The translations under genes and the position numbers were made by a program. A DNA stretch of 64,000 bases. Source: Bradyrhizobium lablabi (lineage in GTDB: Bacteria; Pseudomonadota; Alphaproteobacteria; Rhizobiales; Xanthobacteraceae). The stretch covers positions 1,178,001 through 1,242,000 of the forward strand of contig NZ_LT670844.1 of assembly GCF_900141755.1 (NCBI RefSeq). Reading direction: 5' to 3'. Of the stretch, positions 51,047-59,142 are shown piece by piece; the stretch's first letter is position 1; every line of letters starts with the position of its first letter. The notes under the pieces were generated by a model. The model searched no databases, was not told the origin of the DNA, and saw only the letters and a list, made by a program, of their open reading frames with translations.

Positions 51047-51646
51047 CTAGTTGCAAATGTTGCGATACGCCGTCGCCGCCACTGAGTCCGCGGTGCCGTC
51101 GACGACGTATGCATCATCCTCCTCCACGAGATATAGAAACGGCCTGTCTCCGGTATCTTCGCCCGACGCTTTTTTTCCTCTGACGCGGCCGCAAATGGAG
51201 TCGACGGACTCCCCCCGTAAATTTTTTCGCATGGCGCGTTTCATTTCGCCAAACGCGGCAGACGCCGGGTTCTCCAACTTCGCGGCGATCGTGGTTTTTG
51301 CCTTGATAAGGACTGGATCGGGCGTTTCAGCGGCCTGACCAGATGTCGGAGGCTCGACTTTCGCGGCGATCACGGTGGACTTCGCCGTTTTCACGGCTTG
51401 ATGGGCCCTATCACGGGTGTCAGCAGACGACGACTTTTCGGTCTTCGCCGCAATGGTGGGCTTAACTTTTATTATTGCAGAATGGGCCTTGAATGACGAA
51501 GGCTCTGGTTCAATCGGCTGACTGGCCGGCGTCCAGAAACAGAATCCGTTCGCGTCCGGACATGCTTCCAGACTCGCTTGCCGCTGCAAAGGGCAGCTAC
51601 AGCCGACCAAGGTTGCGGCCAACGCGACAATGACAAGCGCTTTCAT
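51047..51646 (-). CDS. Lipoprotein with Ala/Lys-rich repeats
   Basis: 199 residues. MKALVIVALAATLVGC is a lipoprotein signal with lipobox LVGC (C16). A second pair of cysteines follows (SCPLQRQASLEACPDANGFC). The middle has repeated units around KxTIAAKxE (about residues 60-125: KPTIAAKTEK, STVIAAKVEP, KTTIAAKLEN), probably an extended linker. The C-terminal 75 residues (FGEMKRAMRKNLRGESVDSI, RPFLYLVEEDDAYVVDG) form a small domain. Likely envelope-anchored. Function unknown. Confidence 0.7.
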   Translation of the reverse strand: MKALVIVALAATLVGCSCPLQRQASLEACPDANGFCFWTPASQPIEPEPSSFKAHSAIIKVKPTIAAKTEKSSSADTRDRAHQAVKTAKSTVIAAKVEPPTSGQAAETPDPVLIKAKTTIAAKLENPASAAFGEMKRAMRKNLRGESVDSICGRVRGKKASGEDTGDRPFLYLVEEDDAYVVDGTADSVAATAYRNICN

Positions 51647-51741
51647 GCAATCCTCCTGAGAGGCTGAGTTCCACTCGCAATTCTTGCTGCGTCATAAATG
51701 TTTGTGCTGATTGTTTAAATCTTGCGCACAAATGTTAAGCG

Positions 51742-51951
51742 CTAATTAAGCGTCCGGCCTTCGCCGCGAGAAGCTCCCGCATGGTTAATAATCAGCGCAA
51801 CGCAGTTTCGCGGCTGGTGACTGGCTTTTGCCGAAGATCGAAGCGTTTCCGCGATGCTCACGAACGACGATGCACGGCTGGTGACGGCGAAACGCGCATC
51901 ATAGGCGTTGGTGAAATTATCCTGATCGAGGACGTGCACGGCAAAGGACAT
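51742..51951 (-). CDS. Possible small or remnant protein (69 aa)
   Basis: The text SFVSIAETLRSSAKASHQPR with NCVALIINHAG looks like a genuine protein segment, and the composition is not random. There is no strong ribosome binding site and no signal peptide. It could be the tail of a decayed gene. Function unknown. Confidence 0.3.
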   Translation of the reverse strand: MSFAVHVLDQDNFTNAYDARFAVTSRASSFVSIAETLRSSAKASHQPRNCVALIINHAGASRGEGRTLN

Positions 51952-52087
51952 CTTTCAAGCGGTAGGGCAAATGAGACGGTCCGTATTGATCCCCATAGAT
52001 TAGAAAAACGTGGGACCATTCCCATTAGCACGCCAAGCGTTTCGGTATTTCGGGCCAAAAATCCGAGTTTCCGGAATTTCTGCTTGT

Positions 52088-52138
52088 GGCACTTATCGGA
52101 CGTAGCCGGTCTAGCCGACGATGTCCGTTCTCGGGGGG
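52088..52138. repeat. Type E dispersed repeat, copy 8, left half
   Basis: GGCACTTATCGGACGTAGCC ... GATGTCCGTTCTCGGGGGG. Interrupted by the IS30-family element; the remainder resumes at 53364. Confidence 0.85.
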
Positions 52139-53363
52139 TGGTCTCAACCGGTTGACGCAACACTTTATCTTAAAGGAGAGATGGAGTGTGGTTTGATGGC
52201 TCACAAATTTCATAGAGGGTTTACTGCGGCAGAGAAAACGGAGTTATGGGATCGCTGGAAGCGCGGGGAGTCGCTAAAGGCGATCGGACGCGCTTTTGGT
52301 AAGCAGTCATCGTCGATCTATTTTTTGGTGGCTCCGCATGGTGGGATTCGTCCTGCCGAGCGGCGTCGCTCCAGGCTGGCATTGACGCTCGCGGAACGCG
52401 AGGTGATTTCCAGAGGTGTTACGGCACATCGATCGGCCCGATCGATCGCCAAGTTGCTTGGCCGCTCACCCTCGACGGTGAGCCGGGAAATGAACCGTAA
52501 TGGCGGCTATGACCGCTACCGAGCGGCACTTGCAGATGAGAATGCCTGGGCGCGAGCTCGTCGTCCAAAATGCTGTAAATTGGCGAGCAGTCCGCGGCTA
52601 CGGCGAGCTGTCGCGGGGAAGCTCAGATTGGATTGGTCACCCGAGCAGATAGCCGGCTGGCTGAAGAGAACGCATCCTGAAGACGAGTGTAATCAGGTGT
52701 CACACGAGACGATCTACCGCAGCTTATTTGTACAAACCCGTGGCGTGCTCAAGAAAGAGCTGCTTAGTCATCTTCGATCGAAGCGCTCGATGCGTCGCTC
52801 CAAGCCGGTCGATCCGGATGGCGATAGACGGGGGCATATCAAGGATATCGTCTCAATCCGCCAGCGACCGGCGGCGGTTGAAGATCGAGCGGTGCCTGGC
52901 CATTGGGAAGGCGATCTGCTGTCCGGGCCGAACAACAGCTACATCGCGACCTTGGTCGAGCGTCATACGCGCTACGTGATGTTGGCCAAGGTGGCCGGTA
53001 AGGACACCCGAACGGTGGTCACCGCGCTCATCAAGCAGGCGAAGAAGCTACCAAAGGAGCTGTATAAGTCGCTGACCTGGGACCGGGGAAAGGAACTTAC
53101 GGATCATCGCCGCTTTACGTTGGCGACCAAAATCGACGTCTATTTTTGCGATCCGCAAAGCCCGTGGCAGCGCGGGTCGAACGAGAACACCAATGGCCTG
53201 CTGAGACAGTACTTTCCGAAGGGCACCGACTTGTCGGTGCACTCACAAGCCTACCTGAACAAAGTGGCTCGTCAGCTAAACGAACGACCACGTGAGACCT
53301 TGCAATTTGAAACCCCAGCAGAGAGATTTAGCGCCTGTGTTGCGTCGACCGGTTGAGCCGGCA
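52139..53363. mobile_element. Complete IS30-family insertion sequence
   Basis: About 1225 bp with terminal inverted repeats. The left end is TGGTCTCAACCGGTTGACGC and the inverted right end is TGCCGGCTCAACCGGTCGAC; they share CTCAACCGGT(T/C)GACGCAACA with one mismatch. It lies in a run of G, so the direct repeat is probably 3-4 G bases but cannot be fixed exactly. It splits a type E repeat whose intact form is seen at 47743-47849. Confidence 0.9.
52181..53356 (+). CDS. IS30 family transposase
   Basis: 391 residues from ATG 52181 (ATG 52196 is an alternative). N-terminal helix-turn-helix parts are FTAAEKTELWDRWKRGESLK and RSARSIAKLLGRSPSTVSRE. The DDE catalytic core shows GHWEGDLLSGPNN, LTWDRGKELTDHRRF and NENTNGLLRQYFPKGTDL, i.e. 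D, D and E all present. Full length and intact, so the element may be active. The stop lies inside the right inverted repeat. Confidence 0.95.
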   Translation: MECGLMAHKFHRGFTAAEKTELWDRWKRGESLKAIGRAFGKQSSSIYFLVAPHGGIRPAERRRSRLALTLAEREVISRGVTAHRSARSIAKLLGRSPSTVSREMNRNGGYDRYRAALADENAWARARRPKCCKLASSPRLRRAVAGKLRLDWSPEQIAGWLKRTHPEDECNQVSHETIYRSLFVQTRGVLKKELLSHLRSKRSMRRSKPVDPDGDRRGHIKDIVSIRQRPAAVEDRAVPGHWEGDLLSGPNNSYIATLVERHTRYVMLAKVAGKDTRTVVTALIKQAKKLPKELYKSLTWDRGKELTDHRRFTLATKIDVYFCDPQSPWQRGSNENTNGLLRQYFPKGTDLSVHSQAYLNKVARQLNERPRETLQFETPAERFSACVASTG

Positions 53364-53410
53364 GGGGCAAAACAGACCTCCCGGTCGTGCGAGGTCCGAG
53401 TCTGACCCGC
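53364..53410. repeat. Type E dispersed repeat, copy 8, right half
   Basis: GGGGCAAAACAGACCTCCCG ... CGAGTCTGACCCGCC. Continues the unit from 52138. Confidence 0.85.
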
Positions 53411-53457
53411 CACAACCTCAGTTCTATTGAACTGGTGGTTCAGGCAGCGGTGAGCCC

Positions 53458-54237
53458 TCACCAGCGGCCCTGAAGGCGAAGGCTCTCGGCAAGATCGCCG
53501 CGGAAATTGTGCTGCCCGAGGTGCATCAGCTTGCATTGCAGGTCGACCCAGATCTTGCCGCCGATGTCGCGCCAGCGGCGGCAGAACGCGTAATCCTCCG
53601 ACAAATAGCGGCCGGAATCGGGATCGACCATGCAGTCGAAGAACAACCAGTGCAGATGCGCCTGCGGGTTCGGCGGGCCGTCCGGAACGTAATTCAGCTT
53701 GGGGTATTTCTCCATCATCTGCCTGAACACATCCCGCTTGATGCACATGAAGCCGGTCGGTGCCTCCGCGACCTCGACGAAACCGTCGGCGTCGGCATAG
53801 GTGCTGACCCGCTCGCTGCCATGGCCGATCGGATTGAACGGGTATTCGGTATAACGATCCTCGAATTGCCGCCGGGTCGTTCCCGCCGGCAGGCCAGCTG
53901 AAGGCCAGTTGAAGTCCTTTATCGGGTAGACCCCGGCGGTGACGTCGCGATCAATCAGCAGCAGGCGGCAGACAGACTGCGGCGTGAAGGTGATATCGGA
54001 GTCGATCCAGAACAGATGGGTCAGCGTTTCGTCGGACAGGAACTTGAGCACCATCTTGTTGCGCGAGCGGGTGATCAGGCTTTCCGAATGCATATGCAGG
54101 ATGCATTGCAGTCCGAACCGCGCGCTGTGCAGCGTGAGTTCGAAGATGCTGGTGACGTAGTGCATGCTGACGGCCGAGATGTAGCACGGCGTCGCGAACA
54201 TCACCTTCATCGATTTCAATGCTTCGTCGGGTAACAT
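53458..54237 (-). CDS. GT-A type glycosyltransferase
   Basis: 259 residues from ATG 54237. Text is typical of a GT-A fold: KVMFATPCYISAVSMHYVTS, SLITRSRNKMVLKFL, then HLFWIDSDITF with the DxD metal site and TAGVYPIKDFNWPSAGLPAG. A C-terminal SEDYAFCRRWRDIGGKIWVD holds the acidic residues of the acceptor site. Probably transfers sugar onto envelope polysaccharide. Placed 8 bases after a proline-rich exported protein gene, so the two may be one operon. A longer frame upstream is inside that neighbour. Confidence 0.82.
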   Translation of the reverse strand: MLPDEALKSMKVMFATPCYISAVSMHYVTSIFELTLHSARFGLQCILHMHSESLITRSRNKMVLKFLSDETLTHLFWIDSDITFTPQSVCRLLLIDRDVTAGVYPIKDFNWPSAGLPAGTTRRQFEDRYTEYPFNPIGHGSERVSTYADADGFVEVAEAPTGFMCIKRDVFRQMMEKYPKLNYVPDGPPNPQAHLHWLFFDCMVDPDSGRYLSEDYAFCRRWRDIGGKIWVDLQCKLMHLGQHNFRGDLAESLRLQGRW

Positions 54238-54245
54238 TTTCCGGC

Positions 54246-54947
54246 CTATTTGGGCTGGTCGTCGGCTGGCTTGTTCGCCGGTGGCGCGAGCTTGATCGCG
54301 GGCGCGGACTTTGCCCCCGCAGGCTGCTTGGCGCCATTTGGAGCAGGCTGCTTTTGCGCAACTGGCGGCTCGGGTGGCGTCGGCGCGGCGGGCGCGCTCT
54401 GTCCGATCGACACCGAGATGCCGAACAGCCGCCACTGCCCGTTCACTGGGGCAAACGACAGATCGAAATTGACCTGGGTCGGCACCGAGGGAAAGAAGCC
54501 GGCCATATGCATCAGGCCGTTGGCTTCGATTTGCGGCAGCAAATTGAGCTGCGGATCGATCACGGCGACGCCGGAGAGATCGAGGTTGTCGCCCCGCAGC
54601 TTGGCGAAGATCTCGCCGAGCCGCGCCGCTGTGTTGCTCTGGAAGCCGGGCGCGCCGATGTCGCGCAGCACGGTGTAATTGCCGGTCTTGTTGGCCTGGT
54701 CGAGTGCCAGCAAACTAGATCGGATCAGGATCAGCACGCCATTGCGATCGATCTGCGCAGGTTTCGGCGCTTGCGCGGGCGCCTGCTGCGCATGGCCGGC
54801 AGGAACGATCGCAGCCATGACGGCCACAAACATTGCAATCCGCCAGCCGCGCCGCTTGTCAGTCACCACGTTGCCATCACCATGCGACGGTTGCTCCGGC
54901 CCGTCCGCCGACGGCACCTTGTGCAAATCCGGCGGCGACGCCGCCAT
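54246..54947 (-). CDS. Exported Ala/Pro-rich protein of unknown function
   Basis: Up to 233 residues. The hydrophobic signal (IAMFVAVMAAIVPAGHAQQ) begins at about residue 36, so a start at GTG 54866 (residue 28) is as likely as ATG 54947, which has no clear ribosome binding site. The mature domain includes ILIRSSLLALDQANKTGNYT and FAKLRGDNLDLSGVAVIDPQ, then a tail of Ala/Pro/Lys (PPEPPVAQKQPAPNGAK). Similar proteins are frequent in rhizobia. Function unknown. Confidence 0.7.
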   Translation of the reverse strand: MAASPPDLHKVPSADGPEQPSHGDGNVVTDKRRGWRIAMFVAVMAAIVPAGHAQQAPAQAPKPAQIDRNGVLILIRSSLLALDQANKTGNYTVLRDIGAPGFQSNTAARLGEIFAKLRGDNLDLSGVAVIDPQLNLLPQIEANGLMHMAGFFPSVPTQVNFDLSFAPVNGQWRLFGISVSIGQSAPAAPTPPEPPVAQKQPAPNGAKQPAGAKSAPAIKLAPPANKPADDQPK

Positions 54948-54998
54948 TCAGGACCACATATTTTGCCCGCGCAACATGGGCGCAACACATCTTGGTCA

Positions 54999-56255
54999 TC
55001 ACCACTGCAACCCAACCGCGGTGCGTACGCCGACCACATTCCTTTCCAGTCCAACGCCCGCGCCGGCATTGAAGACCACCGCGTAGCTCTTGGTGTCATA
55101 CAAAAGGGCCGTCGCGCCCACGCCGAAGGCGTTGCTGCCCTGGAAGTTGCCGTAGCTTGCCGATATGCCAAACCGGCGCCCCGCCTGCAGTGCCGGCGTC
55201 GCACCGACCGCGAGCGCCACCGCGGTACCCGTACGCGCCTCGAGCCGGTTGTCGATGACCTGCGACTGCAGCGAGGAAACTTGCGACTGCAGCGAGGTGA
55301 GGTTTTGCGGGTTGAAGCTGCTTGTTGCCAGATTGCCATTGGCGTCGCTGGTGACGAACGAGGTCGGGCCGGACTGCGCGGCAAGGCTTGCCGCCGAGGC
55401 GATGCCCGGCATCCGGTAGGTGTTCGACGCTGTGCCGAACGCCATCTGATTGGCCGCGGTCGCGGTCGCACCGGCGCCGAAGGCGGCTGAATTGGCGAAA
55501 GCCGCCGAGGCACCCGTGCCGATGGCTGTCGCGTTGGTCCCGCTCGCAATGCTGGACTGGCCCACCGCCGTCGCGCCGGTCGCATTCGCCGTGCTGGACT
55601 GGCCGATAGCTGTCGTGGCGTCGCTATTGGCCAAGCTGCCCTGGCCGAATGCGCTCGCGGTGGCGCCGTTCGCGAAGCTGCGTTGGCCGGTAGCAGTCGC
55701 GAAGTTGCCGTTCGCCGTGCTGAGCACGCCCATTGCGGTCGCGGAGACGCCGTTCGCCGTGCTGCCCTCGCCCGTCGCGGTTGCGGAGTCGCCGTTTGCC
55801 GTGCTGCCTTGGCCGGTCGCAGTTGCGAAGGCGCCGTTGGCGGTACTGTTTTGGCCCGTCGCGGTCGCACCGAAGCCGTTCGCGGTGGAACCCGAGCCCG
55901 TCGCAGTAGCGGCGCCGCCAACCGCATTCGCTGAACTGCCGAACGCGCTCGCGAAGTTGCCGGTCGTTTGGGCGCCCGAGCCAACCGCCGTCGCGAAGCC
56001 GCTGGGCGCGTTGTTGACGCCGCCCCCCGCCGCGTAATCGGCGGCCGAGGCAAGGCCGATGCCAAGCGACACGCTCGCCGCGACGGCAGCGGCCAATGCC
56101 AGCCCCCGCAGCGTTCCGCTCGAAATGGCGCTGCTGGCAAGCAGCCGCGTGCGGCAGTTGCACTGACGCAAAGCATCGCCCGAACCCGCCGACGCCGGGT
56201 GGCCGATAGAACGGACTTCCGCAAGCACAGCGCCGGCGAGCACAATCTTCTGCAT
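54999..56255 (-). CDS. YadA-like trimeric autotransporter adhesin
   Basis: 418 residues. A long signal region (to about residue 72, ALAAAVAASVSLGIGLASAA) is followed by a head of about twelve 14-residue YadA-type repeats with core ATATGxxSTANG (about 88-265). A short stalk with coiled coil LTSLQSQVSSLQSQVIDNRL leads to the C-terminal beta-barrel anchor (about 350-418, TGTAVALAVGATPALQAGRR ... GVRTAVGLQW). It should form trimers on the cell surface and take part in adhesion. The head has near-identical repeats, so it is prone to length change. No protein partner is adjacent. Confidence 0.88.
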   Translation of the reverse strand: MQKIVLAGAVLAEVRSIGHPASAGSGDALRQCNCRTRLLASSAISSGTLRGLALAAAVAASVSLGIGLASAADYAAGGGVNNAPSGFATAVGSGAQTTGNFASAFGSSANAVGGAATATGSGSTANGFGATATGQNSTANGAFATATGQGSTANGDSATATGEGSTANGVSATAMGVLSTANGNFATATGQRSFANGATASAFGQGSLANSDATTAIGQSSTANATGATAVGQSSIASGTNATAIGTGASAAFANSAAFGAGATATAANQMAFGTASNTYRMPGIASAASLAAQSGPTSFVTSDANGNLATSSFNPQNLTSLQSQVSSLQSQVIDNRLEARTGTAVALAVGATPALQAGRRFGISASYGNFQGSNAFGVGATALLYDTKSYAVVFNAGAGVGLERNVVGVRTAVGLQW

Positions 56256-56438
56256 TCCAACCCCCTAAAGCAAATCGCTGATGAACACGCTAGCCACAGG
56301 AGGGGGGCGTGTGCTTGGTCTGTGAGGTACATGGGCTCGGACTGAGAGGCCCTGAAGTGCCGATTTGAACGTAGTGTTGCAATCCGGTGTCTAATGACGG
56401 CGAATGGCGGACGGGCGCAAAGAGAACAGGATGGCGCG

Positions 56439-57425
56439 ATGACTTCGACGGTTGATAGTTTCGCGCCCCTCCGGTTCTCGACCGACGATCTGCCCGAGCG
56501 CGACAGAATGGCGATCTGCCGCGAGGTGTTCGGGCGCTATGTCGTCAACCTCCAGCTTGAAGGGATTCCCGATGTTCGTTTTTTGCAAACCGCGACCTTG
56601 CGCAGCTTGCCCGGAATTTCGCTGATGTTCGGCAACAGTAGTGGGCTTCGCGCAGAACGAACCCGGATGCTGATCCCCGACGGCAACGACGATCTTGTTC
56701 TCAATGTCGCGACCGAAGGCGTGTCCCATGTTTCTCAGATTGGCCGCGAGGCGACGGTCGCGCCTTGCGAGGGCGTCCTGCTGTCGAACGCGGAAGCGGG
56801 CGCGCTGACATACCCGGTCGGGGCGCGCTACGTTACGATCACCGTACCGCGAAAAACGATCGCCGCAATGGTGAACGATCCGGAGGCGGCCATCGTGCGG
56901 CCGATACCGAAGGAGACGGAAGCGCTACGACTGTTGATCAGCTACGTGACGGCGGCCGACGACAGTTACGCCTTTGCGACGCCTGAGCTGCGGCATGCTT
57001 TCGCCACGCACGTGCAGGACCTTGTGGCGCTTGTAATCGGCGCGACACCTGAGGCCACGGATCGGGCCCGGAGCCGCGGCGCGCGTGCCGCGCGGCTCTC
57101 GGCGATCAAGACCTATATTCGCGCCGGCATGGGTCAAACCAATCTCTCCCTGGAAGCTATCGCACGGCATCAGGGAATTACGCCGAGGTATGTCCGCAAG
57201 CTGTTCGATCTGGAGGGCACCACATTCACCGAGTTTGTCCTCGATCAGCGGCTTGCTCGCGCGCATAGCATGCTGATCGATCGACAATTCGCGGACCGCG
57301 CCATCAGCGCTATCGCCTTCACGGTCGGCTTCGGCGATCTGTCCTATTTCAACCGAGCATTCCGCCGGCTCTACGGCGCGACGCCATCGGATGTGCGTGC
57401 GGCGGCGCAGCGCGAGCGGGAATAA
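56439..57425 (+). CDS. AraC family transcriptional regulator
   Basis: 328 residues from ATG 56439. N-terminal AraC_binding_2-type domain (FSTDDLPERDRMAICREVFG ... GVLLSNAEAGALTYP). C-terminal double helix-turn-helix (LSLEAIARHQGITPRYVRKL and AISAIAFTVGFGDLSYFNRA, ending FRRLYGATPSDVR). The second HTH follows the AraC consensus. Divergent from the autotransporter gene, so it may control it, though it could act elsewhere. Signal unknown. Confidence 0.9.
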   Translation: MTSTVDSFAPLRFSTDDLPERDRMAICREVFGRYVVNLQLEGIPDVRFLQTATLRSLPGISLMFGNSSGLRAERTRMLIPDGNDDLVLNVATEGVSHVSQIGREATVAPCEGVLLSNAEAGALTYPVGARYVTITVPRKTIAAMVNDPEAAIVRPIPKETEALRLLISYVTAADDSYAFATPELRHAFATHVQDLVALVIGATPEATDRARSRGARAARLSAIKTYIRAGMGQTNLSLEAIARHQGITPRYVRKLFDLEGTTFTEFVLDQRLARAHSMLIDRQFADRAISAIAFTVGFGDLSYFNRAFRRLYGATPSDVRAAAQRERE

Positions 57426-57447
57426 GCGGACAGGTCCGTCAGAAGGC

Positions 57448-57510
57448 GCTTTGAGCATTTTCCCGGAAAAGTGGACACCGGCTTTCCGAGAGACAATGCG
57501 ACAACATAAG
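57448..57510. repeat. Type G repeat, copy 2
   Basis: GCGCTTTGAGCATTTTCCCGG ... GTGGACACCGGCTTTCCGAG is the kind of repeat found at the imuA 5' end, here in the short spacer after the AraC gene. Confidence 0.6.
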
Positions 57511-57631
57511 CGTTGGTGACGCAACACCATTGTGACTGCCGGCACTGCCGGCGTAAGGCGGAGTGCCGCATAGTGATGTCGGCTGTTGGCACCTCTGAGA
57601 CATGTAGAAATGGCCCGCCCGTCGGGGCGTC

Positions 57632-57982
57632 TCAACGTTGAATGATTTCTGGTGGAAATGGCCGAATAGGGCGGCCTGCGCAGACATTGTCGCGCGCACT
57701 TACTGCCTCGCGGTGATATTTCTCGAACTCGCTCAGCGAATGGATAGAAATGTCACACAACTCCCGATGGTCATTCGCGTATTGGACCATTACACCCCAT
57801 GCCATAGAAGAACGAATGTACGCTTCGCAGCGGTCCGATATTAGGCCGCCCCTCGTCTGTTTTGAGGCCTCTGCAGCCTCGCTGCGCAGCCGGGTCAACT
57901 CGGAGCATTGCGCCTGCGCGTTGGCCTGAGTGCAAAATCCGATTAGCGCTATCATCGCAAGGGCTGGCATAAGCGTCCGCAT
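57632..57982 (-). CDS. Small exported protein, unknown
   Basis: 116 residues from ATG 57982, which has AGGA about 10 bases upstream. Signal peptide (LMPALAMIALIGFCTQANAQ), then a helical mature part of about 93 residues with four cysteines (QCSELTRL, DRCEAY, ELCDIS, NVCAGR). Two disulphides are likely. It resembles short bradyrhizobial secreted helical proteins, with no established function. A start 33 codons earlier would move the signal inward and is rejected. Confidence 0.65.
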   Translation of the reverse strand: MRTLMPALAMIALIGFCTQANAQAQCSELTRLRSEAAEASKQTRGGLISDRCEAYIRSSMAWGVMVQYANDHRELCDISIHSLSEFEKYHREAVSARDNVCAGRPIRPFPPEIIQR

Positions 57983-58221
57983 CGAAGGATTTTCCTCGCA
58001 CCGATTGCCACGCCCGCACGCGATAATATCGTCACATTGCAAGCCGTCAAGGACAGCTGATTTGCGGCTTCGCGACAGCAAGGCACTGATTTGATGGAAG
58101 AGCGTGAAGCTGCTTTTGAATGTCCGGAACCGGCAGATAGTGTTGCAAAAGTCCCAAAACGCCGTGCGACTAAATTTCCGCTAAATGACAAAACAAGCGG
58201 CAACCGTCGATCGATGTAGCC

Positions 58222-58746
58222 TCAAACGCGCCACCAATCGTCAATGAGGACCGATCCGCCCCGCCGTTGATTGAGGTGCACAAGACCGACTGTGCCGTAT
58301 TTCTGGTCGTTCGAGAGCTGAAACACGCGATGAAAAGAATCATCGATCGCGACTTGACGGCCAGCAGAGGGCCCGTAGTTGGTCGTACTCTTGTAAGTTC
58401 CTGGCGTTGGGACAGTTGTAAAGGAGTTATTCGCGACAGGGGTGTGAGTAAAGGAGTACGAGAAGGTACCCGCAGCCACGGTAGCTTTGGCGGTCGGAAG
58501 CGGAGGCATGGCCACGAATGTTCCAGATGCAGTGCCCGTTCCGTCGCCATTGAAAGTCAAGCGAGCCTGGAAATTTTGTATCACTACAGAGCTATCGGGG
58601 CCATTCGCAATCGTCGGACTTCCCTTGTTATCGTTTGCAAATCCAGACGGGGCCACTAGACATGCCAAAGTGCCAGCGACGGCATAGGTGCCTTTCAGTT
58701 TGTCGTCAGCAAGAGCCGCCCCAGTCGAGATGGACGGTAGCGGCAT
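58222..58746 (-). CDS. Exported beta-rich protein with damaged signal region
   Basis: 174 residues from ATG 58746. The mature-like part (LKGTYAVAGTLACLVAPSGF, VIQNFQARLTFNGDGTGTAS, FSYSFTHTPVANN) is beta-rich and looks like an exported lipocalin- or dioxygenase-like barrel. The first residues (MPLPSISTGAALADD) are too short for a full signal peptide, and the better signal-like text lies in another frame just upstream. The gene is thus either misstarted or frameshifted near 58740. Function unknown. Confidence 0.55.
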   Translation of the reverse strand: MPLPSISTGAALADDKLKGTYAVAGTLACLVAPSGFANDNKGSPTIANGPDSSVVIQNFQARLTFNGDGTGTASGTFVAMPPLPTAKATVAAGTFSYSFTHTPVANNSFTTVPTPGTYKSTTNYGPSAGRQVAIDDSFHRVFQLSNDQKYGTVGLVHLNQRRGGSVLIDDWWRV

Positions 58747-59142
58747 TCGCCTGATCTCGACTTGCTTTCAAATCCATCAGGGAGGGTGATTGGACCGAGG
58801 AGTCGGACGGTGCCCGAATGAACCCGTGCGCGCTTGTGCCGACGAGGAGATTGAATGACCGGCTTCTGGCACTTTTCGGACCTCACGCGATGTCGGACTT
58901 GAGTCCGGAATGCGCACCAAAGCGGACGTCCGCCGACCGCTCCGAATTCATGGGTTCACGCCCCAGTCGTTGTGATGCATTTAGCATCATCTGTAATTCG
59001 CAGCTTCAGACTATCAATGACATCGTCGGGAATTCCCAAAGCAGTGAAAGATCGCGCTTCGGTTTTCAAACGTGAAAACACGTTGGTGTCGCGAAAAATT
59101 GCGATCGAAGACTTCTTTGAGATCAGCACAGCAAGCGCCATC
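58747..59142. other. Spacer with type E repeat
   Basis: 396 bases between two leftward genes. Contains the last type E repeat (58868-58938). No gene supported in the remainder. Confidence 0.5.
58868..58938. repeat. Type E dispersed repeat, copy 9
   Basis: GGCACTTTTCGGACCTCACG ... GCACCAAAGCGGACGTCCGC. Middle block is shortened. Confidence 0.6.

Larger units (their letters stand above)
51647..52138. other. Spacer left of the IS30-family element
   Basis: 492 bases. A leftward frame at 51742-51951 (VLDQDNFTNAYDARFAVTSR...) reads protein-like but has only a weak ribosome binding site, so it is listed separately with low confidence. The right end is the left half of the type E repeat split by the element. 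Confidence 0.5.

Noticed and set aside
51781..52155. Rightward 124-codon frame left of the IS30-family element
   Set aside because: Runs into the type E repeat and the inverted repeat of the element; composition not protein-like.
54863..56332. 489-codon frame and a 195-codon opposite frame over the autotransporter
   Set aside because: The tandem repeats keep all frames open; only the 54999-56255 frame gives YadA repeats and a barrel anchor.
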